From Natronococcus roseus (lineage in GTDB: Archaea; Halobacteriota; Halobacteria; Halobacteriales; Natrialbaceae), in NCBI RefSeq assembly GCF_043677095.1, contig NZ_JBHLJR010000007.1, forward strand, positions 1-64,000: 64,000 nt of DNA, given 5' to 3'. The position numbers and the translations under genes were made by a program. Positions 16,297 to 24,433 of this stretch are shown in pieces. Numbering within the stretch: position 1 is the stretch's first letter; every line of letters starts with the position of its first letter. Under the pieces are notes generated by a model. That model was not told where the DNA came from and did no database searches. It saw nothing but the letters and a program-made list of their open reading frames with translations.

Positions 16297-17220
16297 TCAG
16301 TCATTGCCCGCCTCCGTCTCACCCGTACTTCCGGAAGAACCGCGATTGGCCCAGTCGCCGTAGAGATACGAGCGCTCGTAGCCCGCACCGGTCACGGCGT
16401 CGCCGATGACGACCAGCGCCGAGGCCCGATACCCCGCTTCCTCGACCCTGTCGGCAATATCGCCGATCGAGCCGACGATCACGTCCTCGTCCGGCCAGGA
16501 GGCGTGGTAGATCACGCCGACGGGCGTCTCGGGGTCGTGGCCGTCCTCGAGCAGCCGATCCATCGTGTCCCGAACGGCGTGAGTGCCGAGATAGATGCAG
16601 GTCGTCACGTCGCCCATCTCGACGAACTCGGAGATGTGGTCCTCCTCGGCGCTCAGGGTCTTGCCCTGCGGGCGGGTGAAGGCGACGTGGTTCGCGACCT
16701 CGTTGAGCGTCAGCTGCGTCCGCAGGGTGGCGCTGGCCGCAAAGGCCGAGGTGACGCCGGGAACGAAGTACGTCGGCACGCCCTCGTGCTCTAAGGCGTC
16801 CATCTGCTCGAGCGCCGCCCCGTAGATGGCGGGGTCGCCGCTGTGCAGGCGAACCACGTTCCGACCCTCCTCGTGGGCGTCCCGCATCAGGGGGATCAGT
16901 TCCTCGAGGTCCTTCCCCACGGAATTGACGAGTTCCGCGTGGTCGCAGTACGCCTCGAGCAGTTCGCTGTTGACCAGCGAACCGGCGTGGACCACGAGGT
17001 CGCTCTCCTCGAGCAGCTCCCTCCCGGCTACCGTCAGCAGCCGCGGATCGCCGGGGCCGGCGCCGACGAAGGGAACTCCCTCCTGTTCGTCGCCGGCGCT
17101 GTGGTCGAAGACCCGGTCGTCCAGTTCCTCCCGGCGACGCTCCCCCTGCGCGTCGATCGCGCTCTGGGGGTCGCCGTCGTCCGAGGTTCCGTCGTCGTCC
17201 ATTTCAGTCGTCTCACGCAT
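16297..17220 (-). CDS. cbiF: Cobalt-precorrin-4 C11-methyltransferase
   Basis: A 307-residue SAM-dependent methyltransferase. After an acidic N-terminal tail of about 48 residues the family motifs follow: VPFVGAGPGDPRLLTVAGRE, VVRLHSGDPAIYGAALEQ and YFVPGVTSAFAASATLRTQL, then HVAFTRPQGKT. It methylates C11 of the contracted corrin. Its ATG shares one base with the cbiL stop (TGATG). An internal ATG six codons in (MDDDGTS) is an alternative start. Confidence 0.93.
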   Translation of the reverse strand: MRETTEMDDDGTSDDGDPQSAIDAQGERRREELDDRVFDHSAGDEQEGVPFVGAGPGDPRLLTVAGRELLEESDLVVHAGSLVNSELLEAYCDHAELVNSVGKDLEELIPLMRDAHEEGRNVVRLHSGDPAIYGAALEQMDALEHEGVPTYFVPGVTSAFAASATLRTQLTLNEVANHVAFTRPQGKTLSAEEDHISEFVEMGDVTTCIYLGTHAVRDTMDRLLEDGHDPETPVGVIYHASWPDEDVIVGSIGDIADRVEEAGYRASALVVIGDAVTGAGYERSYLYGDWANRGSSGSTGETEAGND

Positions 17221-18158
17221 CAGTACCAGCGCTCGCTACAGTCGCCGTGTTCGCAGCCCTCGACGCGCTCGAGGTCGACGAGCGTGCCGTCGACGTCCGA
17301 ATCCTCCGGAAGGGAACGAAACTCGACACCTCGTTCGCGTCCGGACGACGGTCCGTTCGCCGACGATCGCCCCGCGACGGTCGACTCGCTACCGCCGTCC
17401 GCGATCGACTCGTCGCTCGACATTGCGTCGTCGGGTTCGGTATCGCCGTCGCTCGAGCGAGCGTCCGTTCCGTCGGTTCGGAAGGCTGCCGTCGCCCGCT
17501 CGATCTCGAGATCCGCCTTCTCGGCGTAGGCCAGCGTGTAGTAGTCCCGTTCGTCGGTCTCGGCGGGGTCGTCGGTCACCAACGTCTCGCCTTGCTCCAT
17601 GAACAGCCGACGGCCGTAGGTCACCTCGTAGCCCGCCTCGACGAGCCCCGCGTGGGTCGCCGGCGCGTCGGTGACCTTGAACAGGATCATCCGATCCGGC
17701 CCCGTGGGGCTGGCCCCGCTGGCCGCCTCCCGGAGCGAGAGCCCCGCGCCGGCCTCGATCTCGACGCCCAGCGCGGTCGCGAAGGCCGTCACCGCGCTCA
17801 CGCCGGGGACGATCTCGAGGTCGACGTCGGGGTGGAAGGCGTCGATCGTCCGCCGAAGGTGGCCGAACGTCGAGTAGACGTTCGGATCGCCGAGCGTGAC
17901 GAAGGCGACGTCGCCCTCGCGAGCGTTGGGCGCGATCTCCGCGGCGGCCTCCTTCCAGGCCGCCCGAAGCTTCTCCTCGTCTCTCGTCATCGGAAAGTCG
18001 AGGTCGCCGATCCGCTCCTCGGGGACGTGCTCGAGCGCGACCGTTCGGGAGAGGCGGCCCGGGGAGTAGACGACGTCCGCGTCCTCGAGAATCCGTTTTC
18101 CTCGGACCGTCACGAGGTCGGCCTCGCCGGGGCCGAGTCCGACGCCGTAGAGGGTCAT
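17220..18158 (-). CDS. cbiL: Cobalt-factor II / precorrin-2 C20-methyltransferase
   Basis: A 312-residue SAM-dependent methyltransferase of C20. Motifs: MTLYGVGLGPGEADLVTVRG at the start, VAFVTLGDPNVYSTFGHLRR and LEIVPGVSAVTAFATALGV. After the catalytic core (about 235 residues) there is a roughly 75-residue low-complexity acidic/serine extension with a cysteine pair near the end (CEHGDCSERWY), which is not typical of the family. The start overlaps the cbiT stop by 4 nt. Confidence 0.93.
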   Translation of the reverse strand: MTLYGVGLGPGEADLVTVRGKRILEDADVVYSPGRLSRTVALEHVPEERIGDLDFPMTRDEEKLRAAWKEAAAEIAPNAREGDVAFVTLGDPNVYSTFGHLRRTIDAFHPDVDLEIVPGVSAVTAFATALGVEIEAGAGLSLREAASGASPTGPDRMILFKVTDAPATHAGLVEAGYEVTYGRRLFMEQGETLVTDDPAETDERDYYTLAYAEKADLEIERATAAFRTDGTDARSSDGDTEPDDAMSSDESIADGGSESTVAGRSSANGPSSGRERGVEFRSLPEDSDVDGTLVDLERVEGCEHGDCSERWY

Positions 18159-18766
18159 CGCTGCGATCCCCCACCGTCGGCGGTGACTCGCGTTCCGTCG
18201 TCTCCGTCCGCGTCGTTGTCGGTCGCGCTGCCGACCAGCATGTACACCGGGTTCTCCGAGTCGAAGCTCGTCGCACCGGCGAGCTCGTAGCCGTGACTCA
18301 CCTGGAACTGGACGACCTCCTCGAGGAGGTCCCGCTCGCGGAACGCCTCGGTCGCCCGACCGGCGACCTCGAGGCGCGAGATGTTCATCACGACGCGATC
18401 GACGCCGGCTTCCGCGGCGTGGTCGAGAACGCCCTCGAAGTTGCGGCTCCCGCCGAGAAAGAGCGCGTCGGCGTCCTCGGGCAGCCCCTCGGGGGCCTCG
18501 GCGTTGCGCAGCTCGACGTCGGCCCGCACCGAGTCGGCGTTCGCCGCGAGGTTCTTTTCGGTCGTCTCGAGCCGTTCGGCCTTCCGCTCGAGGGCGGTTA
18601 CGCGCTTCGCCCGTCGCGCGGCCTCGATCGTGACGGCGCCCGTACAGGAGCCGACCTCGACGAAGTGGTCGTCCGCCTCGAGCGCGAGCTTCGAGAGGGT
18701 AACGGCCCGAACTTCGGCCTTCGTCGGCCCGGCCTTCGCGTCGTGTGGCAGCGCAATCGGTGCCAT
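18155..18766 (-). CDS. cbiT: Cobalt-precorrin-6B C15-methyltransferase (decarboxylating)
   Basis: A 203-residue class I SAM methyltransferase. Motifs: PTKAEVRAVTLSKLALE, DHFVEVGSCTGAVTIEAAR (SAM-binding loop), VTALERKAERLETTEKNLAA and DALFLGGSRNFEGVL. It methylates C15 and removes the acetate carboxyl at C12. It is the first gene after a 164-bp spacer with its own TATA-like box, so it starts a transcription unit of cbiT-cbiL-cbiF onward. The C-terminal about 25 residues are an acidic low-complexity tail. Confidence 0.94.
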   Translation of the reverse strand: MAPIALPHDAKAGPTKAEVRAVTLSKLALEADDHFVEVGSCTGAVTIEAARRAKRVTALERKAERLETTEKNLAANADSVRADVELRNAEAPEGLPEDADALFLGGSRNFEGVLDHAAEAGVDRVVMNISRLEVAGRATEAFRERDLLEEVVQFQVSHGYELAGATSFDSENPVYMLVGSATDNDADGDDGTRVTADGGGSQR

Positions 18767-18930
18767 TACCCGTGGATGACTGGTGCCTCCACTAAAACAA
18801 TTGTGGTTGGTTTAGATCAACTACTATTGGGCATTCTGAGTTTCGGTAGCGAAAATTTCGTTGTGTTCCTGGGGTGACTGAGGAGAACGCGAGGACGGGC
18901 GTCGGAACCGGAAAGCGGTGCGGGCGACCG
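18767..18930 (-). promoter_or_regulatory. Promoter of the cbiT-led operon
   Basis: This AT-rich 164-bp spacer separates cbiE from cbiT. On the minus strand TTTTAGT (complement of 18791-18798) sits 25-32 bp before the cbiT ATG, the position for a leaderless transcript. Upstream of it are a short palindrome GTTG-N8-CAAC (around 18813-18829) and a GAAATTTTCG stretch that may be operators. It is the one clear promoter-like spacer in this half of the cluster. Confidence 0.5.
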
Positions 18931-19770
18931 CTACACGGGTTGTCGCACCGCGAGCACAACCAGATCCGAGAACGGAGTGTCCTCCCGGCCGTCGCCGCCC
19001 GCGTGGTCCGACAGCTCGGCCAGCGTGAACCGGTGGATCCGCTCGTCCTCGTGGGTGAGTTTCTCACAGACCAGCGCCTCGAGTTCGGGGTCGGCGCCGC
19101 ACTCGAGCAACAATGCGGCGAGGTCGCCGGGCATCCGATCGTACGGTCGCGGGAGCGCGAGCAGGTAGCGGTCGTCCTCGACGACGGCCCTCGCGAGTCG
19201 GTCGACGTCGCCCTCGAGGTCGCCGCTCTTGTGGAGCGTGACGAACTCGGCGTCCTCCATCGGGACCCGGGCGCGGCTCGCGGCCACCTGCAGCGAGGAG
19301 ATGCCGGGGACGATTCGGATCGGGGGCTCGGCGGTCGCTCGTTCCGCAGCATCCCGACGAGTGTGCGAGTCGGGGCTCGTCGAGCTCTGCTCGACGGCGT
19401 CCTGGACCTTCCCGACGAACTGATAGCCCGAGTGGTTGGGGTCGCCCATCGCCACGGCGGTTCCGGACTCGCCGGCGGCGACGCGCTCGCCGAACGTCTC
19501 GAGAGCTGCGGCCTCGTCCTTGTAGCCGCAGGTCAGCAGGTCGGCATCGGTCAGGTCCGCGACGAACTCGACGACGGTCGTAAAGCCGACGACGACGTCT
19601 GCCTCCCGGATCGCCCGTTCGCCGCGCGGCGTGAGGAACTCCTGATTCCCGGGCCCGACGCCGACTGCGTAGACGGGATCGTCGATCTCCTCGTCGATGT
19701 CCGGTTCCGGGTGCCCGGCCGCGAACGTTGCCGGGTCAGGACCCGAATCGAGGTCGTACCCGTCGCTCAT
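18931..19770 (-). CDS. cbiE: Cobalt-precorrin-7 C5-methyltransferase
   Basis: A 279-residue SAM-dependent methyltransferase. After an acidic tail of about 30 residues it has VYAVGVGPGNQEFLTPRGER, GTAVAMGDPNHSGYQFVGKV and IRIVPGISSLQVAASRARVP, then RYLLALPRPYDRMPGDLAAL. It methylates C5 and, together with CbiT, performs what the single CobL enzyme does in the aerobic route. The start overlaps the cbiC stop by 4 nt. Confidence 0.92.
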   Translation of the reverse strand: MSDGYDLDSGPDPATFAAGHPEPDIDEEIDDPVYAVGVGPGNQEFLTPRGERAIREADVVVGFTTVVEFVADLTDADLLTCGYKDEAAALETFGERVAAGESGTAVAMGDPNHSGYQFVGKVQDAVEQSSTSPDSHTRRDAAERATAEPPIRIVPGISSLQVAASRARVPMEDAEFVTLHKSGDLEGDVDRLARAVVEDDRYLLALPRPYDRMPGDLAALLLECGADPELEALVCEKLTHEDERIHRFTLAELSDHAGGDGREDTPFSDLVVLAVRQPV

Positions 19771-20510
19771 TCGTCCCTCCGGGTCGCCCGATCGGATGCC
19801 GTCCGATCCAGCTCGAGCTCGCCCGTTCGAACGTCGCTCGCGACGTGGATCAGCTCGTTCGTTAGCGCGGCCGCCAGGCCGCTCCCGCCGCGGCGACCGA
19901 CGTTCGTGATCGCCGGCACACCGTACTCCGCGCTGACCTCGCGAACGCGCTGGCGGCTCTCCTCGGCCTTCACGAAGCCGACGGGGGTCGCAACGATTAC
20001 GGCCGGTCGGGTACCGTTCTCGAGGCAGTCCGCCAGCGCGAACGCCGCCGTCGGCGCGTTGCCGACGACCGCGATCGCACCGTCGTAGACGCCCCGATTG
20101 TCGAGCTCGAGCACCGACGCCGCTGTTCGGGTCATCCCCGTCTCCTTTGCGAGTTCGGCGCCGTTTCCGATCGCCTTGCGCGTCTCGCAGTCGTGGCCCC
20201 GACCCGTGACCCCGGCTTTGGCCATCGTGATGTCGGTCACGATGGGCGCTTCCTCGAGCACCGCGCGGGCGCCGGCACGGACGGGGGCGTCCTCGTCGTC
20301 CCTGATCTCGTCGCTGCCGGTGAACTCGAGCAGATGCTGGAACTCGATGTCGCCCATCGAGTGGACCGACTTCTGGCGGACCCGATCGGCGAGCGTCTCG
20401 TCGGGGACGAACCCCCGGACGATGTCCATGCTCGTCTCGGCGATCTCCATCGCGTTCTGCGTGGTTGCGCCCAGATCGGCGTACTCCTCGTCGTACTCGC
20501 CCTCAGTCAT
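19767..20510 (-). CDS. cbiC: Cobalt-precorrin-8 methylmutase
   Basis: A 247-residue enzyme that moves the methyl group from C11 to C12 to form cobyrinate. It has the catalytic histidine in RQKSVHSMGDIEFQHLLEF (His50), APIVTDITMAKAGVTGRG, and VVGNAPTAAFALADCLENG with PAVIVATPVGFVKAEESR. All are typical of CbiC/CobH. The C-terminus has an extra arginine/acidic tail of about 20 residues. The ATG at 20510 lies inside the end of cobN (overlap of 8 nt), which indicates translational coupling. Confidence 0.95.
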   Translation of the reverse strand: MTEGEYDEEYADLGATTQNAMEIAETSMDIVRGFVPDETLADRVRQKSVHSMGDIEFQHLLEFTGSDEIRDDEDAPVRAGARAVLEEAPIVTDITMAKAGVTGRGHDCETRKAIGNGAELAKETGMTRTAASVLELDNRGVYDGAIAVVGNAPTAAFALADCLENGTRPAVIVATPVGFVKAEESRQRVREVSAEYGVPAITNVGRRGGSGLAAALTNELIHVASDVRTGELELDRTASDRATRRDE

Positions 20511-23500
20511 CGTCGGACACCTCCGCGCCGACGACCTCGTTGGTCGTCCGCGCCTCGAGGTCGCCCTCGGCGGTGAGGTTCAGGTCGCGCAGGCGGTCGG
20601 CCGTCTCGTCGTCGGCGTCCCAGAGGTCTCGCTCGACCGCCTCGAGCAGCGTGTCGGTGATGGACTCGAGGGCCCACGGGTTGACGTCGCGCATCCACTC
20701 CTGGCGATCCTCGTCGAAGGCGAACTTCTCGGCGACCTCGGTCCAGAGGGTGTCGCTGACGACCCCCGTGGTGGCGTCCCAGCCGAGCGTCACGTCGACC
20801 GTCGTCGAGAGGTCGCCCGCGCCCTTGTAGCCGTGCTCCTCCATCGACTCGAGCCAGTCGGGGTTCAGCACCCGCGAGCGCATCGCCTTCCGGACCTTCT
20901 CCTCGTTCGTGTAGACGTCGACGTTGTCCGGGTCCGAGGAGTCCCCGACGTAGGAGGCGGGCTCCTCGCCGGCGATCTCGCTGACGGCCGAGATGAACCC
21001 GCCGTGGAACGCGTACCAGTCCGAGGAGTCGAACTCGTCTTGCTCCATCGTGTCCTCGATCTTGACCGTCGCGTCGACGCTCGAGAGACGGCGCTCGAAG
21101 GCGTCGTGGGCGTCCGAGACCCGACCGCGGGAGCCCATGGCGTAGCCGCCCCACTGGACGTAGACCTCGGCGAGGTCCGAGCGGTCGTCCCAGTTACCCT
21201 CGTCGACGGCCTTGTTCGTTCCGGCGCCGTAGCCGCCGGGTTTCGTGGTGAAGACGCGGTGTGTGGCGGCCGTGCGGGCATCGGATTCCTCGAGCCCTGC
21301 GTCCTGCTCGAGCTCCTCGGCCTCCTCCTCGACGTGTTTCTTGACGTAGTTCAGCTCGTGGGGCTCCTCGAGATCGACCACGGCGTCGACGGCGTCGTGG
21401 ATGACCCCCGCCGCGGCGGGGAACGCGTCCCGGAACAGACCCGAGACCCGCGTCGTCACGTCGATTCGGGGTCGGTCGAGCTCCTCGAGGGGGATCGGCT
21501 CGACGTCGTCGATTCGGCCGGCGTCGGTCCAGACGGGTTCGACGCCCATCATCGCGAGCACCTGGGCGATGGTCTCGCCGCGGGTGCGGACGGTGGGGGT
21601 CCCCCAGGCGACGACGCCGATCTCCTCGGGGTACTCGCCGTTCTCCGCGTGGTGGCGCTCGAGGACACCCTCGGCGACCTCGCTACCGACCTGCCAGGCG
21701 GGCCTGGCGGGCACCTTCCGGGGATCGAGCGTGTAGAAGTTCCGCGCCGTCGGCAGCAGGTCGACGCCGCCGCGGGTCGGCGCGCCGGATCCACCGGGCG
21801 GCACGTACTCGCCCGAGAGGGCGTCGGCAGTCCGGGGTACTTCGTCCTCTGCCCCCTGCACGCGGGGCTGGGCCTCCTCGCAGATGTACGCCAGCACCTC
21901 CCGCAGATCGTCGTGAGCCCTCGAGGTCGCGCGGGCGTCGCCGATCGTCTCGAGGTCGACGACGAGCAGGTTCATGTTCACCTCGTCCTCCGGTCCAGCA
22001 CCTCGCTCGGACTCGGGAATGTCGAACCCGTGTTCGGCCAGCGTCGCGACCAGCTCGAGGCTCGTCGCCCGCACCTCGTCGGCGGCCTCGGCGTAGGTCA
22101 TCCCGAGGGCCTCGTCGTACTCGCCGGGCGCGTTTAGCATCTTCTCGTAGTCCACGCCCAGCACGCCGGCGACGCTCTCGCGCAGGCTCGGCGCGCCGGG
22201 GTTCTCGAGGCGGGTGAGCGCGACGAGATACTCCACGAGGCGGTCGTCGGCCGGCGGCTCGGACATGGTGTGGAGCCCCAGCCGGATCTGGGTCGACTTG
22301 ACGTCGGTGAGATACTCGTGGATCCGCTCGACGAGGACGTCGACGTCGACCCGATCGCCCTCGACCTCGCCCTCGGCGAGCGTCGAGCCGGCTTCCTCGG
22401 GACCGCGAACGTCGGCCTTCTCGTCGATCGACCCCTCGATCCCAAGTTCGACCGTGAGATCCAGCTCGTCGACCGTCTCCCGCATGAGGTCCTCGAGGTG
22501 CTCGCCGCTATCGGCGCGGGCGTCTTCCATCCCGGCCTCGCGGTACTGGTTCGCGAGCTCCTCGAGCTCGGCCAGCTCGTCGTACGTCCCCGCGGCCCGC
22601 ATGACGGGCGTGAGGTAGTCGACGATCGCGGCGTACGACCGTCGCTTGGCCTGGGTCCCCTCCCCGGGGTTGTTGACGATGTAGGGGTAGACGTTCGGCA
22701 GGTCGTCGATCAGCTGGTCGGGTGCACTCTCCCCGTTGAGCCCGACGGTCTTGCCGGGGAGCCACTCGAGGCTGCCGTGGGTGCCCAGGTGGACCACGCC
22801 GTCGGCGCCGAACTCGTTGCGCAGCCAGCCGTAGAACGCGTAGTAGTCGTGGGGCGGCTGCAGGTCGGAGTCGTGGTACACCTTCGAGGGATCCATTCCG
22901 AAGCCGCGCGGGGGCTGGACCGTGACGAGGACGTTGCCGAACTCGACACCCGGAACCGCGAACGGCCGGTCCGGAACTTCACCCCACTCCTCGAGCACGT
23001 TCTCCCGGAAGCGCTCGTCCGCGGACTCGAACCAGTCCTCGTACGTTTCGGGGGCGACCGTGTCGACCGAGAGCTCGCGGACGTCCTTGGGCGCGACCCA
23101 GCGGTCCTCGAGGGTCAGCTGCGAGGTGAGCTTCTCGACCAGCGTCCGTCCGTCCTCGGGCAGCTCGCCGCCTAAGTCGTAACCCCTGGCGTCGAGCTCC
23201 TCGAGCAGGTTCACCGTACTCTCCGGGCTGTCGAGCCCGAACGCCGTCCCGATCCCGTCGTCGCTCGGCGGGTAGTTGTGCAGGACGACCGCAACCCGCT
23301 TCTCCTCGTTAGGCGTGTGCCGGAGTTGGGCCCAGTTGACCGCCAGCCGCGTCGCGTGATCGATCCGATCCTCGATCGGGAAGTGGTGTTTCGGCGCCGA
23401 CCCGATTCCGGCCTCGTCGTCGGTCCGTTCCTTCCCCGAGATGGGGTGGGTGATGACGTTGCCGTCGAACTCCGGCAGCGCGACCGAGAGCGCCAGTTCG

Positions 23501-24399
23501 AACCCCATGACGCCCGTGTCGCTGGATTCGTAGCGCGACCGGGACCGCATCGTGGTGACCGTCTGCAGAACGGGAACGCCGAGTCGGTCGAGGAAGACGT
23601 CCTCGGCACTCTGGCCCTCATCACTCGCCGAACGGCCGCGCTCGTCCATCGACAGCGAGAACATGAAGGAGGAGAGGACGGCGTCGACGACAGGCTCGCC
23701 ACTGTCGTCGATGAGCCATTCATCCGTCACCCACTCCGCGTCCTCTTGTTCATCTGTATCCGTGGCGGGGTTACAGAAGATCGGCAGGGCGTTCACCCCC
23801 TGCTCCTCGAGCGCCCGGACCTGGGCGTCGACGTAGCGGGTGTTCTCGTGGGTCCAGTGCGATTCGTAGAACCAGATCGCCACGGTCGGCTTCCCCGGGT
23901 CGTGGGTCTCGAGCAGTTCCTCGTAGCCGACACCCGGATAATCGGGGTGGTAGACCCCCTCCGTGGGGAGTTCGGTCGGCTCCTCGTACGCGAGGTCGCG
24001 GTCGCCGTACTCGCTCGCGAGGAACCGACAGCAGTTCTCGGCGTTGATCGTCCCGCCCCGCTCGAGGTACTCACAGACCCGCTCGCGGTGCTCGGCGCCG
24101 ACTGTCGTATCCTCGAGGGCGAAGGCGTCGCCGGTCGCCTTCACGATCAGCGGAACGCTCGCCTCCTCGAGTGCGCCCGTCGCGTAGTCGTAACCCGGCA
24201 TGCTGTCCTCGGCGCCGTGCAGCCAGAAGATCGCTGCGTCGACGCCGCGCAGTTCCTCGACGAACGCCTCGATCGCGGCTTCGTCCTCGAGGTCGCTCTC
24301 CGAGCGGACGACCAGTTCGACGTCCTCGAGACGCTTCGCCGCGCGTCCGATCGATCCGAGCTCGTTCTCCGTCGCGGTATAGATCCCGATTCGTGCCAT
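20503..24399 (-). CDS. cobN: Cobaltochelatase large subunit
   Basis: A 1298-residue ATP-dependent metal chelatase subunit of the CobN/BchH family. It contains the substrate- and metal-binding body with the long conserved blocks VTVQPPRGFGMDPSKVYHD, YAFYGWLRNEFGADGVVHLG (then THGSLEWLPGKTVGLN), EVVAWGTPTVRTRGETIAQV-like and GTNKAVDEGNWDDRSDLAEV. The length is normal for the family. It works with an AAA+/VWA partner, here the divergent gene at 24434. CobN normally inserts cobalt late, in the aerobic route, so its coexistence with cbiX is notable. First gene of cobN-cbiC-cbiE. Confidence 0.96.
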   Translation of the reverse strand: MARIGIYTATENELGSIGRAAKRLEDVELVVRSESDLEDEAAIEAFVEELRGVDAAIFWLHGAEDSMPGYDYATGALEEASVPLIVKATGDAFALEDTTVGAEHRERVCEYLERGGTINAENCCRFLASEYGDRDLAYEEPTELPTEGVYHPDYPGVGYEELLETHDPGKPTVAIWFYESHWTHENTRYVDAQVRALEEQGVNALPIFCNPATDTDEQEDAEWVTDEWLIDDSGEPVVDAVLSSFMFSLSMDERGRSASDEGQSAEDVFLDRLGVPVLQTVTTMRSRSRYESSDTGVMGFELALSVALPEFDGNVITHPISGKERTDDEAGIGSAPKHHFPIEDRIDHATRLAVNWAQLRHTPNEEKRVAVVLHNYPPSDDGIGTAFGLDSPESTVNLLEELDARGYDLGGELPEDGRTLVEKLTSQLTLEDRWVAPKDVRELSVDTVAPETYEDWFESADERFRENVLEEWGEVPDRPFAVPGVEFGNVLVTVQPPRGFGMDPSKVYHDSDLQPPHDYYAFYGWLRNEFGADGVVHLGTHGSLEWLPGKTVGLNGESAPDQLIDDLPNVYPYIVNNPGEGTQAKRRSYAAIVDYLTPVMRAAGTYDELAELEELANQYREAGMEDARADSGEHLEDLMRETVDELDLTVELGIEGSIDEKADVRGPEEAGSTLAEGEVEGDRVDVDVLVERIHEYLTDVKSTQIRLGLHTMSEPPADDRLVEYLVALTRLENPGAPSLRESVAGVLGVDYEKMLNAPGEYDEALGMTYAEAADEVRATSLELVATLAEHGFDIPESERGAGPEDEVNMNLLVVDLETIGDARATSRAHDDLREVLAYICEEAQPRVQGAEDEVPRTADALSGEYVPPGGSGAPTRGGVDLLPTARNFYTLDPRKVPARPAWQVGSEVAEGVLERHHAENGEYPEEIGVVAWGTPTVRTRGETIAQVLAMMGVEPVWTDAGRIDDVEPIPLEELDRPRIDVTTRVSGLFRDAFPAAAGVIHDAVDAVVDLEEPHELNYVKKHVEEEAEELEQDAGLEESDARTAATHRVFTTKPGGYGAGTNKAVDEGNWDDRSDLAEVYVQWGGYAMGSRGRVSDAHDAFERRLSSVDATVKIEDTMEQDEFDSSDWYAFHGGFISAVSEIAGEEPASYVGDSSDPDNVDVYTNEEKVRKAMRSRVLNPDWLESMEEHGYKGAGDLSTTVDVTLGWDATTGVVSDTLWTEVAEKFAFDEDRQEWMRDVNPWALESITDTLLEAVERDLWDADDETADRLRDLNLTAEGDLEARTTNEVVGAEVSDDD

Positions 24400-24433
24400 C
24401 GAATTTTTAAACCTCTATTGTATTAGCGCAACT
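24400..24433. promoter_or_regulatory. 34-bp divergent promoter between cobN and the AAA+/VWA chelatase gene
   Basis: TTTTTAA at 24404-24410 lies 24-30 bp before the plus-strand ATG at 24434. On the minus strand TAATACAA (complement of about 24418-24425) lies 19-26 bp before the cobN ATG at 24399. Both transcripts must be leaderless, and the two promoters interleave. This would couple the expression of the chelatase partners. Confidence 0.6.

Noticed and set aside
18767..18930. A cobalamin riboswitch before cbiT
   Set aside because: No B12-box-like sequence is visible and the TATA box position indicates a leaderless transcript.
20098..22137. A 679-codon open frame on the plus strand
   Set aside because: Antisense of cobN and cbiC; no protein-like features.
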